Below are positions 57,510 through 64,000 of a stretch of DNA of 64,000 nucleotides, piece by piece. A program made the translations under genes and the position numbers. Under the pieces are notes generated by a model that worked only from the letters and a program-made list of their open reading frames with translations, was not told the origin of the DNA and did no database searches. The DNA is from JBGTSJ01 sp041940305 (GTDB lineage: Bacteria > Planctomycetota > Planctomycetia > Planctomycetales > Planctomycetaceae). The stretch covers positions 1 to 64,000 of the forward strand of contig JBGTSJ010000007.1 in the NCBI GenBank assembly GCA_041940305.1, given 5' to 3'. How positions within the stretch are numbered: the first letter of the stretch is position 1; the number at the start of each line of letters is the position of its first letter.

Positions 57510-59426
57510 ATGTCCTGGTTGCCTGGGTTTTCGGCGTTGTGGGGGGCGTGGCTGTTTTTGCTGCTGATCCCGCTGCTGATTTTTTACTTTCTGAAGCTGA
57601 AGCGGCCGCGGCTGGAGATTGCTTCGCTGGCGCTGTGGCGGCAGGTGATCAGCGATCAGCGGGTGAATTCGCCGTTCCAGAAGTTCAAGAGGAACCTGCT
57701 GCTGCTGCTGCAGATCATCATCCTCACGCTCATCGCGCTGGCGGCGATGCAGCCGTTCATCCGGGGGGAAGCGGCGCGGTCGGAGTATCTGCCGATCCTG
57801 ATCGACACTTCCGCGAGCATGGCGGCGATCGACGAGGAGACCGGCCAATCGCGGCTGGACCTCGCCAAGGAAGAAGTCCGCGAGATTATCGAGGGGATGC
57901 TTCCCGGCCAGCAGATCACGCTGATCGCGGTGGGCTCCACGGTCCGGCGTCCGACGGAGTTCACGGACAACAAGCCGCTGCTGCTGTCGGCCCTCGACGG
58001 CATCGAGGCGTCGGACGTGCCGAGCCGGTTCGAGGACGGGCTGCAGGTGGCACAGGCGCTCACGCGGACGTTCGCGATCGACAAGGTGCGGCTGTATTCG
58101 GACGGGAACCTGCCGACGCGTCCGACCCCCACCGGTCAGCACGTGGCGGCGGTGGACTTCGACCTTTCGTACCAGCTCGAGTTCTTCCAGCTGCCGCCGG
58201 CGGGGCGGAATATGGGGATCACGGCGCTCAATGCCCGGCGGCGGTCGGTGGATGAATGGCAGATCTTCGTGCGGGTCGAGGCGGCGGAGGCGGCGTCCGT
58301 GACGGGGCAGGTCGAGCTGCTGCTGAACGGGCAGCCGCTGGGTGCACCGGAACCGGTCGTGCTCGACCCATCGGAGTCACAGCGGCTGGAGTTCGCCGTG
58401 AGTGCGCGGGAGGCGGCCTTCCTGGAAGCGCGGCTGAAGGTGGACGGCCACGATTCGCTCGAGTCGGACAACGTCGCGTTTCTGGAGCTGCCGGTCGGTC
58501 GCGAACTACTGGTGTACTGCGCGACGAGCCTGGCGACGTACCGGCATTCGCTGTCGGGGCTGGAAGGGCTGATCATGGAACCGAGCCCGCAGGGGGAGGA
58601 AAGCCTGTCTTCGTACGATCTGGTCATTACGGACACGCTGGACGATCTGTCGAAGGACTCGACGACCTACTTCTTCGTGGGGGTCATTCCGGCTGATTTA
58701 AGAGAATTGATCACCGTGCAGACCGATCTGGCCGAAGTGGTGGACTGGAAGCGCGACGCACCGTTGCTGCAGCACGTGCAGCTCAAGGAAGTGCAGATCT
58801 CCGATCTGCCGAAGCGGCAACCGGACGTGGAAGACGGAGACTTTGAGGAACTCGGTTACGAACTGCTGGCGTTCGGCAACGAGGGGCCGTTGATTGTCCG
58901 AAAACGGGACGGCCGCAAGCTGCTGTATTACTTCCTGTTCCACACGGACCGGTCCACCCTGCCCTATCGCGTCGGCTTTCCGATCCTGGTCCAGAACGTG
59001 GTGAACGAGGCGCTGCAGCAGGCATCGCTGTCGGAACTGAGCGCGATGACGACCGGGATCCTGCCCCCGCTGCGTGTCGAGGGAAACTCCACTTACCGCG
59101 TGACGACGCCCAGCGGCGAGTCGATCGAGGCCACGACGGGGGAGAACGGCCTGCTGGAGGGGATCCCGGCGGGCAAAGTCGGCGAATACGAAGTGCGGCA
59201 GGGAGGGAATGTGGTCCGGCGATTCGGCGTCGGGCTCCTCAATTCGACCGAGTCGTCGCTGGTGGGGGTGGACGAAATTCAGTTCCGCGAGATCAAGGTG
59301 GCCGCCGAGGAGGAACGGCTCAAAACCGACAAGCCGCTGTGGACGACGCTGGCCATCGTGGCGTTCAGCGTGTTGATGATCGAGTGGTGGTATTTTCAGA
59401 AGAAACCCGCCGGGATGCCGAACTGA
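57510..59426 (+). CDS. BatA-like membrane protein with VWA domain
   Basis: 638 aa. BatA N-terminal region with two membrane helices (GAWLFLLLIPLLIFYFL and LLLLLQIIILTLIALAAMQPF) separated by the conserved LEIASLALWRQV, then a VWA domain (PILIDTSASMAAIDEETGQ, MIDAS DTSAS), a beta-rich region and a final helix (TLAIVAFSVLMIEWWYF) near the C-terminus. The ATG at 57510 is used. It belongs to the MoxR-DUF58-VWA cluster and would sit in the inner membrane with the VWA domain in the periplasm. Confidence 0.9.
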   Translation: MSWLPGFSALWGAWLFLLLIPLLIFYFLKLKRPRLEIASLALWRQVISDQRVNSPFQKFKRNLLLLLQIIILTLIALAAMQPFIRGEAARSEYLPILIDTSASMAAIDEETGQSRLDLAKEEVREIIEGMLPGQQITLIAVGSTVRRPTEFTDNKPLLLSALDGIEASDVPSRFEDGLQVAQALTRTFAIDKVRLYSDGNLPTRPTPTGQHVAAVDFDLSYQLEFFQLPPAGRNMGITALNARRRSVDEWQIFVRVEAAEAASVTGQVELLLNGQPLGAPEPVVLDPSESQRLEFAVSAREAAFLEARLKVDGHDSLESDNVAFLELPVGRELLVYCATSLATYRHSLSGLEGLIMEPSPQGEESLSSYDLVITDTLDDLSKDSTTYFFVGVIPADLRELITVQTDLAEVVDWKRDAPLLQHVQLKEVQISDLPKRQPDVEDGDFEELGYELLAFGNEGPLIVRKRDGRKLLYYFLFHTDRSTLPYRVGFPILVQNVVNEALQQASLSELSAMTTGILPPLRVEGNSTYRVTTPSGESIEATTGENGLLEGIPAGKVGEYEVRQGGNVVRRFGVGLLNSTESSLVGVDEIQFREIKVAAEEERLKTDKPLWTTLAIVAFSVLMIEWWYFQKKPAGMPN

Positions 59427-59445
59427 GGCGTAGGTCAGGGAAACA

Positions 59446-59595
59446 AGGCCGCGGATGACGCGGATCCGGCTGGTCTTCGCGGAGAACAAGAACGTCATGG
59501 ACCAGCGGTAATCGGCCGGCCACAAATCTCACCCCTGTCTGGATTCTGATCCGCGGAAATCCGCCTGATCCGCGTCATCCGCGGCCTCCTTTCAC
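59446..59595. repeat. Family A repeat, spread-out copy
   Basis: AAGGCCGCGGATGACGCGGA at the left and ATCCGCGTCATCCGCGGCC at the right, with about 100 bases between them. It fills the spacer between the BatA-like gene and the next membrane protein gene. Confidence 0.8.
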
Positions 59596-59618
59596 GTCGT
59601 TCGCAATCACCCCTTCCT

Positions 59619-61757
59619 ATGCCTGCCGCAGCCGACATTCCGATCCGGTCATTGAGACTGGCAGTCGTCGTCCTCGCCTGTGCTGCGTCGGCGAGATCGC
59701 TCCCTGCTCAGACCAGGTTCCCTCTCAAGATCGAGATCGAACAGTCCTCGCATGTCAGCCGCACGTGCGGTCCGGTCCGGCTGGATCTGAAGTTCACCTG
59801 GGGCGGTGCGGGCATTCTCGACGGGCAATTGCTGTTCGAACTGCGCGACCCGATGGGAGAACAGCTGGGGGTGTTCCGGATCGACGATCTGTACCTGACG
59901 CCGGGTGAACAGCGGCAGGAGGTGATGCTGCCGGGGTTCCGCATCCACGGACAGAATCAGGCGCTCGCGCTACTGCCGGTGATTCTTGACGACGAAGGAG
60001 ACCGGCTGGCCACCCTGCCGCTCCTCGATCTGCGAATTCCGGGGGCCGAACAGCGCAGCCTGGTGGTGGCGGTGTTTCGTCCCGAGTTCGCGCTCGGCCG
60101 CCGCGCCGAAAGCGATCTGATCGACGCGATGAAGCTGGAGAATCTCGCTCCCGACTATGAGACGGGACGCCCCTGGGCGCCGGTCATCACGCGGTCCGTG
60201 TCACTTCCGGCCGAAGACGCGCCGCAGGAGCCGCTGCGCTACTGCACCTACGACGTCGTGCTGCTCCCGGGGGACGGACTCGCGACGCTGAGCGAGCACC
60301 AGTTGGGGGCGCTGCTGTCCTGGATCGACGCGGGCGGCGCCCTGTTCGTCCTTGTGGACGATGCGTCCCTCAAGGGTCATCACGCCGACTTCCTGAATCA
60401 GGTCGCCGGAGCCGACGAAGACGCCCCGCAGTTCCTGCTCGACACCGAGCGCCGCTTGATCTATGGAGCGGCCGAGGTCCCCTCCGTTCCGCTCACGTAT
60501 CGCCGGGGGCTGGGGCGGGCCGTCGTGATCGGCTGGAATCCGGATCTGACTGACTTTGATGCCGCCCATTGGCCGCTGACGACCGCCTTCCTCTGGAAAC
60601 TGCGGCACGACCACGTGAACTCTGTCGCCGCGACCGGATTGTGGGATCGCCAGGTGACGTTGGACAACGTGCGGCGGCTGTTTCAGCAGGGAGGTTACAA
60701 TAACTACGGAGATATCGAGGAAGCCGCCCGGATGCAGGCCAGCGACCTGACCCCGGTCCCGATCACCGGCGGCACCGGCCTCCTGACGCATCTGATGCCT
60801 CAAGGGATGAAGGTCGTCCCCATCTGGATGATCGGCTCGATCCTGATCGCGTATGTGCTGCTCATCGGCCCGGCCGACTATCTGATCCTCGGCAGGCTCG
60901 GCTTGCGGCGCTGGACGTGGGTGACATTCCCGTTCATCACATTTGGCTTTACGGCGTTCAGCGTGCTGATCTCCAATCGCTACATGCAGACGGTCGATCA
61001 CCGCAGCGGCGTGATCGTGCGGGACGTGGTCGACGCGGGGCGGATTGCCCGTGAGAGCCGGTTCGATTTGCTGTTCCCCAGCACGTCCCGGCACATCGAC
61101 ACCGACGTCGGCCGCGGCCTGTTCATGCCGCTCAGGCACCAGGACTTCGGGCAGGTGCAGTACTGGATGTACGGCCCGTATGGTTACAACATGTGGCAGG
61201 AGCAGCGGAGCGGCCCGGCCTCATTCTCCGGCCGCATGCCGAACCGCTGCATCGTCGGACAGGCGGTGCCGCAGTGGACGCCGCAGCTGAACCGGCTGTT
61301 TACAATCCCGCTGATGGCCGCCGCCGCCGAACCGGCCGGCAGCTTCGACTGGAACGACGTGCCCGCATTCGGCACACCGGGGGCCGAGGCGGCGATCGTG
61401 CAGCGCGTACAGCAGACGTTCGGCTCCGGGGCGTCGGTCTATCTGTATCACGAACGCGAGGCCAAAGCGCTGCGGGGCGACCAGCTCCTGTTTCGGGATG
61501 CTCAGTCCGGATGGAACCAGATCTACGTCAACGGTCAGTACATCCAGCATCAGTCCGATTTCCTCCGCGAACTGTGCGTCCGCGACCAGACGGGCTTCTT
61601 CGGGATCGTCTCGCAGTACGCGCCGACCGGAGGAGACCGCCTCGAAGACATGGCCATGCTTGATTTGTCCGACCCGCGGCAGTGGCTGCTGGTCGTCGCC
61701 GTCCCCGAAGATGACTCACTCGTAATCTACCGCCGGCTCTATGTCCTCAATGATTGA
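59619..61757 (+). CDS. Exported membrane protein of an ABC/MoxR cluster, GATase-like fold
   Basis: 712 aa with an N-terminal signal (LRLAVVVLACAASARSLPAQ), a large periplasmic part including a GATase-like segment (YDVVLLPGDGLATLSEHQLG, WIDAGGALFVLVDD), two membrane helices (VVPIWMIGSILIAYVLLIGPADYLIL and WVTFPFITFGFTAFSVLIS) and a C-terminal beta-rich domain. No catalytic motif is clear. Its stop codon lies 17 bp inside the following ABC ATPase gene, so translation is coupled; it is probably an accessory subunit of that exporter, comparable in place to GldG-like proteins. Name not assigned. Confidence 0.8.
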   Translation: MPAAADIPIRSLRLAVVVLACAASARSLPAQTRFPLKIEIEQSSHVSRTCGPVRLDLKFTWGGAGILDGQLLFELRDPMGEQLGVFRIDDLYLTPGEQRQEVMLPGFRIHGQNQALALLPVILDDEGDRLATLPLLDLRIPGAEQRSLVVAVFRPEFALGRRAESDLIDAMKLENLAPDYETGRPWAPVITRSVSLPAEDAPQEPLRYCTYDVVLLPGDGLATLSEHQLGALLSWIDAGGALFVLVDDASLKGHHADFLNQVAGADEDAPQFLLDTERRLIYGAAEVPSVPLTYRRGLGRAVVIGWNPDLTDFDAAHWPLTTAFLWKLRHDHVNSVAATGLWDRQVTLDNVRRLFQQGGYNNYGDIEEAARMQASDLTPVPITGGTGLLTHLMPQGMKVVPIWMIGSILIAYVLLIGPADYLILGRLGLRRWTWVTFPFITFGFTAFSVLISNRYMQTVDHRSGVIVRDVVDAGRIARESRFDLLFPSTSRHIDTDVGRGLFMPLRHQDFGQVQYWMYGPYGYNMWQEQRSGPASFSGRMPNRCIVGQAVPQWTPQLNRLFTIPLMAAAAEPAGSFDWNDVPAFGTPGAEAAIVQRVQQTFGSGASVYLYHEREAKALRGDQLLFRDAQSGWNQIYVNGQYIQHQSDFLRELCVRDQTGFFGIVSQYAPTGGDRLEDMAMLDLSDPRQWLLVVAVPEDDSLVIYRRLYVLND

Positions 61758-62733
61758 CGCATCCACCGCACCGCCGCCGACATCGACCACCGCTCCGCCG
61801 CGGGATGTGGTCGCCGTACAGGACCTGTGGGTCCGCTACGGCAAACTGGACGCGGTCAAGGGGATCTCGTTCAACATTCCCCGCGGCGAGGTGTTCGGCT
61901 TTATCGGTCCCAACGGAGCGGGCAAGTCGTCGACGATCCGCGTGCTCGCCACGCTGCAGACGAAATTCGAGGGGACGGCGTCGGTCAATGGGGTCCGCGT
62001 CGATGAGGACCCCGATCGCGTCCGCGAGATGATGGGCTACATGCCGGACTTCTTCGGCGTCTACGAAGACCTCACCGCCCGCGAGTACCTGCACTTCTTC
62101 GCCGCGGCGTACCACATCCCGCGGAAGCAGCGGAACGCCGTGGTGGACGACGTGCTGCAACTGACCGACCTGACCCACAAGATCGACTCCCCGGTCGATT
62201 CGCTGTCGCGCGGCATGAAGCAGCGGCTGGCGCTGGCCCGCGTGCTGCTGCACGATCCCGATCTGCTGCTGCTCGACGAGCCGGCGTCCGGTCTCGATCC
62301 CCGCGCCCGCATCGAAGTCCGTGAACTGCTCAAGGCGCTGCGCGAGATGGGGAAAACGATCCTGATTTCCAGCCACATCCTGCATGAACTGGCCCAGCTC
62401 TGCACGCGGATCGGCATTATCGAAGCGGGACAGATCGTGGCCGAAGGATCACTGGACGACATCTTCCGGCAGCTGTCGCTCCGCCGGGTGATCCACGTCC
62501 AGTTGGCCGGCTCATTCAACGGGCTCGTCGAGGACCTGCGGCGCATCCCCGGAGTGGACTCGATTGACCAGCAGACCGACCGGCTCGCGATCCGGCTGCG
62601 GGAGGATGAACTGCCTATCGAAGACCTGCACGCCGAAATGGTGCGACTGGGGGCCCGGATCCGCATGTTCCAGCCCGAAGCCATGGACATGGAGACGGCG
62701 TTTATGAAGCTGACCGAGGGAGTGACGGCATGA
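61741..62733 (+). CDS. ABC transporter ATP-binding protein, ABC-2 / exporter type
   Basis: 330-residue ATPase with Walker A FIGPNGAGKSSTIRVLA, Q-loop region MGYMPDFFGVYEDLTAREYL, signature LSRGMKQRLALARVLL, Walker B LLLLDEPASGLDP, H-loop LISSHILHEL, and an accessory C-terminal domain (about 230-330). It resembles NatA/CcmA/GldA ATPases. Translation starts at 61741 or the Met three codons later, overlapping the upstream gene. The permease follows at 62964. Substrate unknown. Confidence 0.95.
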   Translation: MSSMIDASTAPPPTSTTAPPRDVVAVQDLWVRYGKLDAVKGISFNIPRGEVFGFIGPNGAGKSSTIRVLATLQTKFEGTASVNGVRVDEDPDRVREMMGYMPDFFGVYEDLTAREYLHFFAAAYHIPRKQRNAVVDDVLQLTDLTHKIDSPVDSLSRGMKQRLALARVLLHDPDLLLLDEPASGLDPRARIEVRELLKALREMGKTILISSHILHELAQLCTRIGIIEAGQIVAEGSLDDIFRQLSLRRVIHVQLAGSFNGLVEDLRRIPGVDSIDQQTDRLAIRLREDELPIEDLHAEMVRLGARIRMFQPEAMDMETAFMKLTEGVTA

Positions 62734-62963
62734 AAGAGAACATGCGTGAAGTGGCTCAACACAGAGTCACTGAGGGAGCACGGAGGCCGCACGGAGATTG
62801 AAGTGCAGACTGATTCATTGAAGTGCGAACGTCTTGCTGAGCACGAGATCCGGGACACGAAGCGTACTGCAGGTTTTCCGGCAGTCTCAACTGAATGTGG
62901 CTGCGCCTTGCGGATCGTCTCTGTGCGGCCGCTGAGCCAACTCTGTGACTCCGTGTTAAACCC
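62734..62963. repeat. Inverted repeat in the ATPase-permease spacer
   Basis: AACACAGAGTCACTGAGGGA near 62758 and, inverted, AACTCTGTGACTCCGTGTTA near 62939. They bracket most of the 230-bp spacer; no gene is visible between them. Confidence 0.7.
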
Positions 62964-64000
62964 ATGAACCGTTTTCGCGTCAAATCCTGGAACTTGCCGC
63001 TGCTCGTCAAGGAACTGGCGGAGCAGTCCTCGCGCAAGCGGACCTACGTGATCCGCACGCTGTATGCGGTGCTGCTGTTCGCGTTCGCCACGCTCATCTT
63101 CTGGGGGAGCGTCTACCGGGAGATCAACAGCCCTTTCGATGTGCTGGGGCGCGGGCGCGAGATGTTCATGGCTGTTCTGTCGCTGCAGTTCGGCGGCGTG
63201 TACCTGTTCATGCCGGCCATCACCTGCGGCGTGATCACGTCGGAGAAGGAGCGGAACACGATTGGTCTGCTGCTGCTGACCAAGCTGGGCCCGACCACGA
63301 TCCTGCTGGAGAAACTGCTGGGCAGGCTGGTGCCGATGGGGACGTTCCTGCTGCTCTCTCTGCCGCTGCTGGGGTTCTCGTACGCGCTGGGGGGCATCAC
63401 TCAAAGCGAGCTGTGGATCGGCATCTGGGCGCTGGGCATCACCGTGCTGCAGGTGGGGACGCTGGCGCTCCTCTGTTCGGCGTTCTTCCGCACCACCGTG
63501 CAGGCCTTCATTGCCACGTACATCTTCGGATTCCTGATGTACTTTGGCCCGATGATGCTGGGAGAGATGTCGTACACGGTCTCGCAGATCTACGAAGTCT
63601 GGGCCGGGATGTACAACGGGATCGCCAACGCCTTCGCCCGGCTGGCCTTCGACGGGCGGCTTTCCCTGTTTTTCGTTTCGACGGGGTCGTCCACTTTTGA
63701 ACCGCTCGACCTGCGGCAATACGATTTTCCGGGCCTGTTCTTCACGCCTGTGATGCTGGTGGATCGCTGGAACATGGCGGCCTGGCAGGTGATTCCCCGC
63801 AGTCTACCGACGCTGGTCTCCGTCGCCGTGTTCTTTGGTCTGGCGCGGGTGTTCGTGGTTCGCCGGGCGTTTGTCCCGTCGCGGAACCTGCTGCTCAAGG
63901 TGTTCCACCGGCTGGACGGTCTGTTCCAGCGGCTGAACCAGAACCGCGTCACCAAGGGCATCATCCTGATCAACGAGTCGGCCACGCTCCCCGCGGGCGA
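62964..64000 (+). CDS. ABC-2 type permease (3' part outside the window)
   Basis: Membrane subunit of the exporter whose ATPase is encoded just upstream. Starts ATG at 62964 with MNRFRVKSWNLPLLVKEL; helices include YVIRTLYAVLLFAFATLIFWG, FGGVYLFMPAITCGVITSEK and FLLLSLPLLGFSYALGGI, and the EKERNTIGLLLLTKL stretch is typical of ABC-2 permeases. About 345 codons are visible and the frame is open to the window end. Confidence 0.9.
   Translation, partial: MNRFRVKSWNLPLLVKELAEQSSRKRTYVIRTLYAVLLFAFATLIFWGSVYREINSPFDVLGRGREMFMAVLSLQFGGVYLFMPAITCGVITSEKERNTIGLLLLTKLGPTTILLEKLLGRLVPMGTFLLLSLPLLGFSYALGGITQSELWIGIWALGITVLQVGTLALLCSAFFRTTVQAFIATYIFGFLMYFGPMMLGEMSYTVSQIYEVWAGMYNGIANAFARLAFDGRLSLFFVSTGSSTFEPLDLRQYDFPGLFFTPVMLVDRWNMAAWQVIPRSLPTLVSVAVFFGLARVFVVRRAFVPSRNLLLKVFHRLDGLFQRLNQNRVTKGIILINESATLPAG

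Overview
The window is chromosomal DNA from a GC-rich planctomycete, probably of the Planctomycetaceae/Gimesia-like group. The indicators are a DMG-type Ser/Thr kinase, a DUF1571 protein, a PVC-type propeller/HEAT/cytochrome c protein, a cytochrome b6-cytochrome c fusion beside a Rieske protein, a large VWA/MoxR/DUF58 cluster, many genes without a clear Shine-Dalgarno, and several families of palindromic intergenic repeats. No rRNA, tRNA, CRISPR array, prophage or classical insertion sequence was recognised.

Layout. 1-6681, minus strand: partial Ser/Thr kinase, small hypothetical, cytochrome b6/c fusion, Rieske protein, NrnA-like DHH phosphoesterase and a Tat-exported sugar isomerase/epimerase-like protein. 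7106-17168, plus strand: a YqiJ-like membrane protein, a YqiK-type flotillin, a GxxExxY protein, a 1878-residue DUF3686-type AAA ATPase and a GGDEF diguanylate cyclase, with a palindromic repeat of one family in every spacer. 17337-26388: ScpB, sulfotransferase, DUF1571 protein, a ParE/RelE-like toxin-antitoxin pair, Gfo/Idh/MocA oxidoreductase, TrpE, and enolase followed by an FtsB/DivIC-like protein. 26653-29356: a TetR regulator starting directly after a perfect operator-like palindrome, then a two-hydrolase fusion of lower GC. 29408-34853, minus: two different dynamin-like GTPases bracketing two membrane proteins. 35060-39608, minus: PVC-type cytochrome protein and an esterase. 39703-42265, minus: a tightly overlapped operon of ABM-type monooxygenase, B12-binding sensor with the CarH-type Wx9EH motif, and histidine kinase. 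42766-43674: homocysteine S-methyltransferase family. 44293-64000, plus: a coiled-coil membrane protein, an iron-type ABC importer whose ATPase is fused to an NHL propeller, then VWA/glutaminase-like protein, MoxR, DUF58, a second GxxExxY gene, BatA-like protein, membrane protein, and an ABC exporter whose permease runs off the window.

Most interesting points. (1) Both GxxExxY nuclease-fold genes sit between copies of one palindromic repeat family; the second copy is bounded by 46-bp inverted repeats matching at about 39 positions, and in both copies the right-hand repeat supplies the stop codon. This looks like a gene-plus-repeat mobile unit similar in logic to RAYT/REP. (2) At least five genes carry palindromic elements inserted in frame, so repeat DNA is translated into peptide inserts. 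(3) The B12 sensor-histidine kinase operon is a candidate light-responsive two-component system. (4) YqiJ-flotillin-DUF3686 ATPase-GGDEF forms an uncharacterised membrane-microdomain cluster. (5) An ABC ATPase is fused through a lipoprotein-like signal helix to an NHL propeller.
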